Positions 21,763-33,423 of a stretch of DNA of 64,000 nucleotides are shown here, in pieces (position 1 is the stretch's first letter; each line of letters starts with the position of its first letter). Source of the stretch: Maylandia zebra (Eukaryota > Chordata > Actinopteri > Cichliformes > Cichlidae); contig NC_135175.1 in NCBI RefSeq assembly GCF_041146795.1, forward strand, positions 36,348,669 to 36,412,668, written 5' to 3'. The notes under the pieces are model-generated. The model worked only from the letters and a program-made list of their open reading frames with translations. It searched no databases and was not told the origin of the DNA. The position numbers and the translations under genes are program-made.

Positions 21763-24700
21763 ATGGCGTCCACTCTGATGCTCCTGCTTCAGCTGCTCCT
21801 GGTCTCACTGGTGTCTGCTTCTCATTTTTTTGGGGGAACCACGACCTACACCTACAAAGGAAGAAACCCTGATGGCTCATTTAATGTGAGATACACAACG
21901 TTTAACTGTACTTAATAATAATGACAGATAATAAGTGAAGCTGTGACAGAACAGGAATCTCCTCTTTTCACACTGATTATTCTGACTTTTATTTCCTTCT
22001 GTGCACAGGTCTGATTATTCTGATAGAAGAAACAGAAAATGAAGTTAAAAATGTAAAAGGTGTCGCTTCTTAACTTATCCATTGAAACACATTATTATTT
22101 TTAAACGCACGAGTGCACACATGTTGTCTTTTATAAAAGTTTAAACAAATAGTTAACTTTAAAAAAAAAACTGAATAAAACTAATAAAAGTCCGTTGTCA
22201 CATAGTTGTTACTGAAAGATGCTCCTCAAAAATGTATTATTTATTAGTAGTAGTATTAGTACTTGTAGTAGTTGTAGTAGTATGTCTCACTTTCTTCACC
22301 TCTAAATCCAGAGTGCTTTGACTAATCAATGGCTGCAGACGTGGCTTCCATGACCTACACTTGTTATTGATTGTGTTAAAATTGTGATCACATGATCAAA
22401 CACAGATACAGAACCTTCTTCTTGCAGATAACATGGAGTGATAAACTAAAATCTGACTGAGTTGCTTGTATGTTTTAAAGGTGGAAATTCGGGACAGAGA
22501 CACCTATGATGGATGTTACTACTCCCTCTACTGGTATTGTTCCAGTGGATACTGTGGCTACACCTCCAGAAGTCAGAGAGGCAGACTGGACAGCAGCACC
22601 AGTGCTCCACTCTATAACAGACAATGGTGTGAAACTGAAACCGTCACCACGCGGGTCGTCCCGAGCAACAGACCTTTTGAAATGCGGTGAGCATTTTTCA
22701 TTTTAAGTATGAAGATACTGTTGATGTGCTTCATTGTGTGTAATTATTGGTTATTAATTTTTATTAATTATTATTCATCTAAAGCCACCACAGTCATTAA
22801 ATCTGTCTGATATTATGATAAAACAAGAGCTTGGTGGGTGGATGACTTTGTTATTTCTAAACAAACCAGGGCAGCCAGCTGCTGCTGGATCCCCACACGG
22901 ACCTATTACTGGAGCCATTATTGGTACTTGAACACTCTTGTGGATTTAGGAGAAAGATCCGACACTGGAAAACCAAACAGAGCACCAGAAGTTGCCATCC
23001 TACCTTTCCTCAGGTAAGCTTCCTGAAGTTTGATTTCTCTCACTGGGCCCACGTCCTCATTTCAGATTTGACAGCATTTTTAGTAGATAAAGGCGAAAAC
23101 ATGAGCTGAGCTGCGGTTTGGGGAAGGCCTCGAAGGGGACTGGTGGCGGCTACCAGGCCTGGCAGATCCCCGTGTACTAAGCAGAAGTGAAGAATGGAAA
23201 GAATTGAAAGAATTAAAAAAGGAGAGGTAGGGTGGGGCACAAAAACAAACATGCATTAGAACTGGAAGGGGTGTGTTTGGAGGCGAGGTCCAGCTCCTGA
23301 AATTCAGATAATTTATCTCCAATTAAACTATGAGCCTCTGAACAGCAGAATTTGAAAATGTCATCATGTGGCAAAACCTGCTTCTCTGAAAAAGGAAAAC
23401 AAGAAGTTCTTGTTTTTTATCAACTAGCAGACAAATTAATTTTAGTTTTCATTCTATTGTCTATATATTTTTCTTTCTACCTTCTTGATCAGTTTTACAA
23501 GATAATACAAGATAATCATGCCAGTGCTTGACTCATGTTACTGTGTGAGACACTGACAGAGACTTTGTTAATGTGTTTATTGAAGAGTTCCTGAAAACTG
23601 CCCACGGACATACAAGCTGATGTCCTTTGATCCTGATGGAGACAAAGTCAGATGCAGATATGGAAATCCAGGAAGTGCAGAGTGCTACGGCTGCACCCAA
23701 CATTCAGGCTTCCACTTACACCAGGTTAGCTGATGTTCTAATGCACTGTACAATAACTCACTTGTGGTTTTTCCCTTTTAACTCCAAAATGTCCCACTGT
23801 CAGGACTCCTGCACGTTACATTACCAATACACTAATGCTAACCCGTTAGTGAATGCATTTGAGTTGGTGGTGGAGGATTTCCCACAAGGACACATCAGTC
23901 TGAGATACTCCGATGGATCCCAGTCCTCCAGGTCTCCTCTGTCCGCAAGAAGGAAACGATCTGCCGCCATGTATCCAACAACTACATACCCCCCCACTAC
24001 CACATCATGGTGGTGGTGGACAACTACAGCCGCTCCTACTACAACTACATACCCCCCCACTACCACATCATGGTGGTGGTGGACAACTACAGCCGCTCCT
24101 ACTACAACTACAGCTGCACCCACTACAACTACAACAACCGCTCCTACTACAACTACAGCTGCACCCACAACAACTACAGCCGCTCCTACTACAACTACAG
24201 CCGTTCCTACTACAACTACAGCCGCACCCACTACAACTACAACAGCCGCTCCTACTACAACTACAGCTGCACCCACAACAACTACAGCCGCTCCTACTAC
24301 AACTACAGCCGCACCCACTACAACTACAACAGCCGCTCCTACTACAACTACAGCCGCTCCTACTACAACTACAGCCGTTCCTACTACAACTACAGCCGCA
24401 CCCACTACAACTACAACAGCCGCTCCTACTACAACTACAGCTGCACCCACAACAACTACAGCCGCTCCTACTACAACTACAGCCGCACCCACTACAACTA
24501 CAACAGCCGCTCCTACTACAACTACAGCCGCTCCTACTACAACTACAGCTGCCCCCACTACAACTACAACAGCCCGCACTACCACACCATGGTGGTGGAC
24601 TACGGGCAGACCGCTGCAGGCGACCTCTCCTCCCCTCAGTAAACTACCGTTGCAGTTCTCTTTCGTTGGTAAGGCCCATTGTTGTCTCAGTGTTTGATGA

Positions 24701-27700
24701 TGTGATGATGCAGCACACTCCGCTCTGCTCCGTTCTCAGCATGTTGCTGCTTTCATGACTCTGCACATGAAGACAGTGGTAACTGTGGTAGAAACAGCTG
24801 ATTGCAGCAGACCTATTTACTCATGTGACGCACAGTTTATCTTAAAAACTTAATATTAGTTTTACCTGTTTGCACTGAATTCTTCAGCAGCCCAAGAACC
24901 AAACTCCACTTCACGTGTTTGTTTAAAGCCTTAAACTTTTGCTATGCAGACAGCTGCTTCTTCCTGTTTGGTAATGGATGCTTATTTGTTACTACTCTAA
25001 CTGTACTCCAGTGGATCCACCTGCTCCTTCATGCCAGGAGGGACTATACTTGCCCCAGTTTGTGCACCCAACACCTGCACACGGACAGCGCATTCATGCA
25101 GAGGTCAACAAAGAGGTGGAGATCAGAATCAAAGCACAGGCTTCATATGCAGCGTGAGTGAGACAAAGCTTGATTAAGGAGGCCTGATGGCAGCGAAGCA
25201 TTATTATCACTTCAGCAGGAAAGCTCAGCTCAGCATTAATGAGCTAATCCTTGTTTCCTTCTGTGGTTTTCTTACAGAATACAAGATATCATCATGAGCG
25301 GGCCAATGAATATGACCCAGCACAGAACCACACATAATGAGTTTGTGCTTCGGTGGACGCCGTTCTCCAGCGATCTGGGAGATTATTTCCCAGTGTGCTT
25401 TGCTGTTGAATCGGCGACAGGGTTAGCCTCGGTTTCATTCCTTTAAACACAGAAATAGTTTGGGAGAGCAAAGTCATGATTGGACTCTTTGTGGGTTTTT
25501 CAGGTCAGCAGTGACCAGTTTTCCAGGCAATACCCACTCTCATAACCACGGCACCCCGACTTCACAGTAAGTGACTTTTTGTTGTTTTTAGTGCTTTAAA
25601 AAAATGGATTTTCTGCCTAGGTGTGAGAAGTTTAAATAAATGTGCTTTTGGAATAAATAATGCCACTATGAACAAATTATAAAATGAAGCTCTCCTCATT
25701 TGACCTTAAGCTTTACAATTTCAAGAGTATTTGAAGAAATAATAAAAAGGAAAATTATTTAAGTCACACATTAAGTCAACTTATCATCGTTCTGTCTCTT
25801 CAGGTCCGGCGTCTATCAGTCCGAGATGAGGTGTGTCATCTTGAAAGTTGGAACAGAGGAAAGTGAGTCTAAAGTTGTCTTTGATATCAAAATTAAAAAA
25901 ATAAAAAATAAATAAAAAACAAAATAAATAACTAAAAATAAAAATAGAAAATATGTCAACTTTTTGGACATATTCTCAATTTTCTATTGTCAATATTTTT
26001 TTTTTTAGACTTAACTCATTCTTTTTATAGTTAATATTCTAACTTTTTGACAATTGAAGTTGGAGAATTTTGACATATTTCTGGCAACATTAAAATAAAC
26101 TGAAATTGTAAATCTTTAAATCTGTTGTGTTGGATTGCATTAGGTTTAGCTTAATGAAGTGTCATGGTCTGCGAGGGCAGACCGTGTGGAGTGAGTTGAG
26201 GACCCAAGAGCAGACAGAGGCGAGGAGACAAAACTGAACTTAACAAAAAGCGAGCCTTTATTTAGGGCCAAAAACTCACAGAAAAAACAACAAGAAAGTA
26301 ACTGAGGGAAAACCTGAACATATACTAGGAAACTATGACTCTTACTGAGAATTTAGACTATGACTAAACAATATACAAACTATGACAAGGGATAGGGGAG
26401 ATACACAGACAACACAACGGCAAACAAAGGAAGACTGAGGACTTAAATACACACATGAGGTGATCAGGGGAAGTGGAGACACATGAGGACACAGCTGACT
26501 CGAATGAAACATAATGACAATACAGAGGAGAGCAACATTAACTACAATGAACAAAGGACACCAGACTCTTCCAAAATAAAACAGGAAACACGGAGACATA
26601 GACATGAACTTAACATAACCGACAAGAAACATGACACGTAGACGCAGGAACCAGGGAGACTGAGGACAGGGGGAGATGACAGAAACAACTAAGAAATAAG
26701 GACTAACCAGCAACCTAGAAATTAACTAGATCGAAAATGAATACAAAAATACCTAAAACTCAAACACTGGGTCACACGACCCAGTACCGTGACATGAAGA
26801 GTCCTTTGAATGGGTATCATAAGGTAAATTCTAAGTCTGTATGTTTTCTTACATCATATTTTATATGTTTTTAACTTGTTTCAGTTAAAACCAACGTGAT
26901 CTGCACTGAGTCTGAAATGAGAGTCGAGGTGGAGAAATCGTCCCTCCGTGGACTCCGTGAGGATCACCTGCGTCTCAGTGAGCCCAGCAACACCCTCTGC
27001 AGCCTGGAGAGATACTCCAACAGCACTCACATCATCGGCGTCATCCCTCTCAATGCTTGTGGCACTCAGATCGAGGTAACCAGAGCTCCTTTGTATCTAT
27101 TCTGTTGTTGTTGGTTTAGATATCAGAACGAGGACTGACAGAGTGATGTTTGACTCTGCAGGAGGACGAGGAACATCTCATTTTTAAGAATGAAATCACC
27201 ACAGTGGATGACAGCGGAGCTCTGATCACCAGGAAACATAACCTGGAAGTAGAGTTCTACTGTCAGTACCCCAAAAAGGGGAACGTGTCACTGGGCTTCA
27301 CAGCACACAGGACGATGGTGGAAGTGTTTGATAAAGGCTTCGGCACGTTCACCTACCAGTTTGAGTTTTACCCCAACAACCAGTTCAGAAGCATCATTGA
27401 TCCCAGTTCGTACCCTCTGGAGTACGACGTAGGGCAGAAGATTTACATGGAGATAGATGCGTCCTCCATAGTCAACGACACCGAGATGTTTGTGGAGTCC
27501 TGCAGAGCCTCACCGTACGACAACCCCAATTCCCAGCCAACCTACTCCATCATTGAAGACGGGTACGCATGTGCTGATGGAAGTGAAGTGTATATTATTT
27601 ACGGCACATCAGTTACCTCAACATTTGATAATTTGGCCAAGTTTGATACGAAAACCCACCATTGGATCAATATATAAAAGAAAAGAAGGAAAACCAGAGT

Positions 27701-28543
27701 TTTACCAAAGTTTTCTCTTTTCTTTGATTCTGAAATGCTGTAGAAACCCTGTGATGTCTCTGCTTCTGTAGCAGCTTTGATTGTAAGACATGGAGTTACA
27801 GCAGCTGTGTCGTCTTTGTGCTCGGCTCTGATTAGGTGCCCCGTGGACCCAACTGTGATGATCCATGAGACCGACAACAAGAGACAGTTTAGATTCTGCA
27901 TCGAGGCCTTCAAGTTCATCGGTTTGCACGATCAGGTAAAGAACTGTAGATATCTAGAAGCTCCAATTTCTAAAAGCACTAATAAATATGCCCAATTTGT
28001 GCTTTCTCCTTGGCTGGGATGGAGAAGCAAAGGTTTGACTGCAGCTCTGCTCTTGTTCCACTAGAGGGGGCAACTGTACGTCTGCTGATATACTGACAGT
28101 GTGTCCTGTTTCACTCAGGTATACATCAGCTGTTCAGTAATGATGTGTGAAGCAGGGAATCCCAACAGCAGGTGCTCACAGGGATGCATCAACTCAAACC
28201 ATCACCACCACTCCCACCGCCGAAAGAGGGACTCTGCCATCCAGACTGCAGCGCACTTCGTTTCCCAGGGTCCTCTGCGTTTGAAGAGGTCAGCAGACAC
28301 CAGCATGAGTGCAGGTATGGAAACACAAAGTGCTTCTTAACATTAGCTTCTTTGTTTGACTTTCACTAAAGTGTGAACAATGCTGAGGTTCTATTGTGGT
28401 CTTCAGGGAACAACCTGAACCTGAACCTGGTCTTCATCGCTGGATGTCTTCTTGCTGCTGTTGCCATGATCTGTGGAGTGCTCCTGTACAGGGCCAAAAT
28501 GTCAAAGGTCAAATACCAGCGTTTGGCCTCGAGTGAAAATTAA
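21763..28543 (+). CDS. ZP-domain mucin-like transmembrane glycoprotein, 14 exons, 969 aa
   Basis: Exons: 21763-21885, 22481-22686, 22870-23013, 23586-23724, 23804-24668, 25012-25153, 25278-25421, 25504-25566, 25804-25862, 26885-27075, 27162-27562, 27836-27935, 28119-28314, 28407-28543. All junctions are GT-AG, phases agree, and the sum is 2910 bp. Order: signal peptide (1-20, LLLQLLLVSLVSAS); Cys-rich head in exons 2-5 (SCCWIP, DPDGDKVRCRYG, CTLHYQYT); furin-like ARRKRS; a Thr/Pro mucin stalk with WWWW clusters; a module in exons 6-9 (GLYLPQFVHPTP to MRCVILKV); ZP domain in exons 10-13 (VICTESEMRVEV to CINSNHHHHS); cleavage site HRRKRD; a transmembrane helix in exon 14 and a ~16-residue tail. 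ZP domains polymerise extracellularly after cleavage, so an apical or secreted filament role is inferred. I recall similar SHFxGG heads in unnamed fish and invertebrate proteins. No symbol is assigned. Confidence 0.9.
23804..24668 (+). other. exon 5: furin-like site and mucin stalk
   Basis: This single 865-bp exon ends the Cys-rich head, supplies RRKR followed by SAAM, and then encodes the whole Thr-rich stalk. The stalk opens with two PTTTSWWWWTTTAAP blocks and closes with TTTPWWWTTGRP, so Trp clusters bracket the repeats. Dense Thr next to Pro predicts heavy O-glycosylation. The furin-like site just before the stalk would allow release of the head. Confidence 0.85.
23975..24590 (+). repeat. 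coding minisatellite (APTTTTA units) with 174-bp higher-order period
   Basis: About two dozen units of 21 or 24 bp encode AAPTTTT or AAPTTTTT. Rare AVPTTTT variants mark positions 24201 and 24375, exactly 174 bp apart. The order of 7- and 8-residue units repeats with that period (8 units, 58 aa). This shows a recent duplication of a multi-unit block, so allele length is expected to vary. Confidence 0.93.
26160..26794 (-). repeat. solo LTR in intron 9, gypsy C lineage, TSD TGAAG
   Basis: The LTR runs from TGTCATGG to ACCGTGACA and is flanked on both sides by TGAAG (26155-26159, 26795-26799), a perfect 5-bp duplication. It lies antisense to the host gene between exons 9 and 10 and does not touch the splice sites. 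Confidence 0.92.
26885..28314 (+). other. ZP domain-coding exons (10-13)
   Basis: ZP-N is carried by exon 10 and the start of exon 11 (VICTESEMRVEVEK, DHLRLSEPSNTLC, VIPLNACGTQIE, VEFYCQYPKKGNVSL). ZP-C is in exons 11-13 (FTYQFEFYPNNQF, LEYDVGQKIYMEI, FVESCRASPYDNP, YSIIEDGCPVDP, FCIEAFKFIG, YISCSVMMCEAG, SRCSQGC). It ends at RRKRDS, a consensus processing site, with a His-rich run just before it. The conserved Cys pattern of both halves is visible, so the fold is likely intact. Confidence 0.88.
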
Positions 28544-28985
28544 GACAGCAGTGTAATCAGAATACCAGTTCCTGCATTACTTTTCAATGAACCTCATTTT
28601 GCTGTCAGAGTTTCGGTGTTTGTGTATCTGCTCATGTTTAAATCAATCATGAATTTAATTCTTTATAATTCAGCTTCATTTGTGTAGCGTGAACTCACAA
28701 CAACAGTCACCTCAATTAGCTTTATGATGTAGGGCACAGTCCCAGCTGTTACAGCTGTGTTTGTGTTTGCCAGCTTTAAGAGAAAACAGACATAAAACAG
28801 ACTTTGAAAGATGAATCTTTGGATTGTTGTTCAGTCGTGCAGCTTTACAGCAGCTTTTCTTTTTATATGTTAGAGTGTGATTCACAGAAAGTGTTACTGT
28901 TGATGTGTGCTCCTCTATAATCATTTTTGCTTTGAATATCTATGGCTATCATTGGACTGGTTACTATACATCTTTGTTATTAATC

Positions 28986-28991
28986 AATAAA
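28986..28991 (+). terminator. polyadenylation signal of ZP-mucin gene 1
   Basis: AATAAA lies 443 bp after the stop codon, with no earlier canonical signal. It defines a 3' UTR of about 460 bp. Confidence 0.7.
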
Positions 28992-29055
28992 AACATACGT
29001 GTTAGTGCTTCCTCAGTCAAAGTGTTACTCTTCATCACATCATATGGCGCATATA

Positions 29056-29715
29056 CAGTGCCTTGAAAAAGTATTCATACCCCTTGAACTTTGACACATT
29101 TTGTCACCTTACATCCACAAACTTTGATGTTTTTTATTGAGGTTTTCTGTGACAAACCAACACAAAGAGCACAAAATTGTGAAGTGGTACCAAAACGATA
29201 CATGGTTTTCAAAATTTTAAGCAAATAAAAATTTGAAAAGTGTGGCGTGCAATTGCACTCAGATCCCCCTGCGTCAATATTTTCACTGCAATTCACTGCG
29301 AGTCTTTTGGGGTATGTCTCTACCAGCGTTGCAAATGTAGAGACCAAAGTTTTTGCCTATTTTTCGTTGCAAAATAGCTCAAGCTCAGCCAGATTGGATG
29401 CAGAGCGTCTGTGAATAGCAATTTTCGAGTCTTGCCACAGATGCTCAGTGGGATTTCTGGACTTTTAATGGGCCATTTTAACACATTAATATTCTTTATA
29501 TTTCCACACCATGTTTCACAGTGGGAATTGTGTGTTCAGGGTGATGAGCAGTGTTACTTTCCCGCCTCATGTAGCGCTTGGCATTTAGGCTCAAAAGCTC
29601 AACTCTGGTCTTGTCTTGCCAGAACATCTTCCACCTGATTGCTGTGTCCCCTTCATGGCTCCTGCCAAATTGCATGTGGCATACTTTTTCCATTTTTGGA
29701 TGATGGATTGAACTA
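29056..29715 (-). mobile_element. degraded Tc1/mariner-type transposon
   Basis: It begins after TA with CAGTGCCTTGAAAAAGTATTC, a common Tc1-like terminus in fish. The minus strand at about 29500-29640 encodes a remnant transposase piece (RVELLSLNAKRYMRR, HHPEHTIPTVKHG). The other end was not found. Numerous substitutions show it is old. Confidence 0.7.
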
Positions 29716-30050
29716 GTGATGGCCTGCTTGAAGCTTGAAGCTTCATTCAGTGTGACTGTCCGACTGATATATTGTAGGAATGACTTAGAGTGCAGAGTGG
29801 GATTGCAAACATGCTTACATACAAGGATAATGGTTAGAATAAGTCTCTGGGTCAGAGAGTCCCGAACATGATATTCTAAATCAACTTTGAATCACTAGAA
29901 GAACAATGGATAATAACATTAGATTATCAAGGCTAGGCAGGGAAGTGTTTTCCTTTTCTGTGTCTTACAGAGGAAGGGGCAGACACCAGACCCCTTGTGG
30001 GGGTTTGAAACAGCCGATTCCGCTTTCTTAATTCTTCGATAAGCCAGGGC

Positions 30051-30281
30051 CTAGCCAGCTCCAATCAGCAAGAACCCTGTTATCATGGTTCCGAATAGGT
30101 AGATATCTTCAGCGTCCTCGATCGACAGTCCCGCCAGGCACACGACCCTCCAGTTATACCACCCGTCCATCGTGTATCCGGCAGGGAAAGTACCTCCAGG
30201 ACACTCGGGCTCTCCCGAGCCCAGACTTCTCATTAAGAAAAGGGTGTCAATTGCATTCAGAGACCAGTTGATCAAATCCAT
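30051..30281 (-). other. unrecognised 76-codon open frame with a membrane-like segment
   Basis: The frame starts MDLINWSLNAIDTLF, has GSGEPECPGGTFPAGYTMDGWY in its middle (two pieces of that kind suggest constraint), and a hydrophobic end LFGTMITGFLLIGAG. I have an impression of similar short frames in fish repeats but cannot name the family. It stands near the stump of a gypsy-like element on the same strand. It could be the first exon of a repeat-borne gene; no splice partner was found. Confidence 0.3.
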
Positions 30282-30479
30282 AATTCCTCTTTTAGGTTTT
30301 AGAGAACAGACTGTGAGAGAGTGTTCCAGGGAAAAGTACTACAAAAAAACCCCACGAGACTAGACAAGGACACAAGAGGCTAAGCAGGGAAACTAAGGGA
30401 GAGGAGGAGGAGGAGAGGAGCCAAGAGCCAGAACAGTAACAGTAGCAGAAACAGGAAAAGCACTCTCGTGACTCACCGA

Positions 30480-31034
30480 ATTTCTCTGTAATCCCGGAAA
30501 AGGGCTGAGGAGAGGATTGGCGAGGGCGACGTTTCCTTCTGGAAGAGGGAACCAGTGGAGAAATGGAGTCGACCTCCTCATCCTCCGACCGCATAGCCGT
30601 TGGCGTGGTGAGAGACAGGGCAAGCTCACGTGCCCTGACCTGCCCCCTCCGAAGCAAACTGCTGAAGCCAGGGGCTGGTTTTCACCATTGCTTCCACTGT
30701 GCTCAGTCCCACAGACATAGCCCATAAGCTGTTGGACTGGGATATGCGGTCCAGCAATTTAACCAGTCCTTCCATCTCAGCGTCCAACTCTGAAGTGAAA
30801 AAGTGCGATCTTCTGTCATGTGAAGGCTGCGTGCAGGCAGGAGTGGTGAAATGGAGAACCCAAAGTGCAGACTCCGGAGACAAACATGAACTCAAACAGA
30901 ACAAAACTAAGAATCCAAATAACTTAAAAGGGCACAGACCACACAGCATATATGAGGGTAGAATATAATGAAATAATCAAAATCAAAGAACCAAAAACAC
31001 AAAACACTGGGTCGACGACCCAGGCACCATAACA
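30480..31034 (-). mobile_element. gypsy element E: short LTR plus gag-like stump
   Basis: The LTR fragment (30814-31034, TGTCATGTG...CCATAACA, minus) has the ends and GACCCAGG signature of the gypsy C lineage but is only ~220 bp long. Directly downstream on the minus strand is a gag-like frame (ELDAEMEGLVKLLDRIS, TSPWLQQFAS) followed by a basic SSRRKRRPRQS patch, as in the gag of element C. Later domains are absent. Confidence 0.55.
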
Positions 31035-32275
31035 ACAGTGGAACAAATTCTCTTCTAAAATAAAAACAGGATGACCTTAAATACATCGAGTTTTTACTTT
31101 ACAAGGTTATAAGCATTCACCCTTTCCAGTTCACAATCAATTCTACCCCCAGGTCAAAAATATGTCTAGGAAAATTGGCCTAATATAATATTACTTATAA
31201 ACATACCTGTCCAGCTGTCCAGTGATTAATTCCAAAAGTACGTGGAGGCAGGACCTCACAGCAGAAGCATCCTCCATAATGTGTTGTACATTATTATATG
31301 AATTTTTCATCTATTGTATTTACCAACATCAAGAAGTCACAAGCAAAGAAAGACCACATCATGGCACATGTTTAAATAAGGAAAGTTTATTGATCACATT
31401 TATTTATTAAATAAATAGACATGACAGTTTTTTCAACCCCAAAAAATACATGTTCAAAGCAACACAATGGTGGCCCACAGTACTGAGAATTCCACTCTGC
31501 AGAGTGGGCAATCATAATGAAGCAGTACATTTTATTTTGTAGATTCAAGCTGCTCTTCATATTTTTGGCCACCAGATGTCACCTCACAGTGGTTGCGTGC
31601 TTTGCCCCACACAGTGGCAAAGTCTTGCACTTTCATATTCAATTCAGCTTCTCCATCATGTACCTTTAGATGTTTCATACAGGGTTCAACATATTAGTTG
31701 TTTTCACAGGTGTGCTCTACATCTCAACCATGGCTCATAATAAGACGACAGTCTTTCAAACAGGTCAAATGCCTCTGAGCACGTCATTAGTTTAAATATT
31801 TACCTATTTTACTTCATCTCATATGTCATTAAACTGAATTTGAGCAACCCTAAGCTTAATGCAGATTACTATTAACAACTGGTTAAATTAATGGTCTGGA
31901 GCACCGGCTGTTGTTGATCAGGGCAATCTAAAGAATCTGCTTTTTTTTTTTTTGCTTTTTGTGGATTTCTCCACCTATTTGCACTTATTTTACCTGCTCC
32001 GGTTTGGTGTTTTTCTAACCATTCCTCATCAGGTGTTAATTTTACTTGTTTATTCCCCATTTTCAAAGATTTTGCTGGGCCGTCGCTGGCACGCTTGACT
32101 TCAGAGTGGTTTACTGATACGGCCTTCGACTTCACCCTAACGGTGAAGCGGTATCAGTTTTATGAGATGAAACTCAACCGTTCTCCTTTGTCACCAGTAC
32201 GTGAGCCTCAGCAAAGAAAACAAAAATAGAAGTAGTTCGGCAGCGTATTGTGCTGTAAAATCAACTTACTTCCAG

Positions 32276-32277
<2 letters not shown>

Positions 32278-32337
<60 letters not shown>
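32278..32337. repeat. (CA)n microsatellite
   Basis: About 28 near-perfect CA units. Confidence 0.97.
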
Positions 32338-32340
<3 letters not shown>

Positions 32341-32639
32341 TTTGCGCGCTAATTTGTCACAAAGTAATTTCAGCTGCCTCTAAAACTAGTCTAAACACAG
32401 TTCCTTTTAGCGAACTTAAACCTATTTTATCACATTTCTTTAAACCTTTGCGGCCGTTTTATACACCAAAATAGTGTTTCTCCCCCTCCGACTTCTCACT
32501 GGTGGTTCAGATCATCGGACTGAATCCCAGCGCCGTGGACCAGATTTAAAAACACCGGCCCAGACCCGAATTTGACGTCCTGGGGCTCTCTCCTTGTCCA
32601 AGAGGGCTGTGCACAGGCTTCGGTGCTGGCTCCCCACGG

Positions 32640-33423
32640 CGTCAGGAATCAGTGCTGGATCCTGGAACAGAGTCACAGATAACAGTTCAGATATTTTCTG
32701 CTCCGGCTACGAAGGACCAAATAATGTTAAGAAATATACTCTATAACACTTCTTCAGTAAAGACTCAGAGAAGAGAAACACACGGAACTTCTTGCTAGCA
32801 AGGGCAGCCTCCAGACCTGAGACTCGCACTGAGAAACTGCCCCGGTCTTTATTTATACTTCAGTGGGTGCTTGTGTGTGTGTGGTCTTGCTGATCAAAGG
32901 GTCATATAACATTACAGCACAAAAGGAACATCCTTGGTCAGGAAGAGGGTAGTCTCCCCCTCACCCTAGATGGTTCACCCTAGATAACACAGTGAGGAAG
33001 TCCAGCAGTTCATCTAAACAAAAGGCACTTAGACTAAAACAGACATAGCTACGTTAAAACAATAAAACAAGGTATGACCTCTTCCCATGCTCCCAGGATG
33101 TGGGGGTGGACGCTAGAACACCTTGAAGAGTTACAGGCCCCCTAGGATGAGACATTCTTTCAATATGCCACCAACTATATACTTCTACACACAAATGATT
33201 ACATGCAGCATTCTACCATATGCACCATATGCAAACTTATATCATTAAAAGATTATACTGACTACTAAGTACAATTTTCCTATTAACAATTAGCTTAGAA
33301 CTTTGTTTTATATCTTCTCTTTGAACAAGACAGAAATTTAGGAGTAACATGGCCTTACAAACCCAACAGTGACATCTTAAGAGATCCAGCCTGCGGCTCT
33401 TCAATGGGGTGTCACAGGGTCCC
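32640..33423 (-). repeat. possible LTR of an endogenous retroelement
   Basis: On the minus strand it starts TGTGACACCCC and contains AAGTATAAATAAAGACC near 32850, which combines a TATA-like and a polyadenylation-like signal as retroviral-type LTRs do. It continues about 200 bp to GGATCCAGCA. No partner LTR, primer-binding site or coding sequence was seen. The limits are guesses. Confidence 0.3.

Noticed and set aside
23821..24585. 254-codon minus-strand frame rich in VVVVGAA
   Set aside because: It is the antisense shadow of the coding minisatellite. Any repeat of this composition lacks stops in several frames, and the plus-strand frame is anchored by splice sites.
24007..24758. Other plus-strand frames over the repeat (YYNYSRS and LLLQLQP types)
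   Set aside because: Out of phase with exons 4 and 6. The Thr/Pro frame is the only one that joins both neighbours.
30814..31055. TCTTC at 30809-30813 and 31051-31055 as target duplication of the short LTR
   Set aside because: The right copy lies 16 bp beyond the natural TG...CA end (CCATAACA at 31034), so the match is likely chance.
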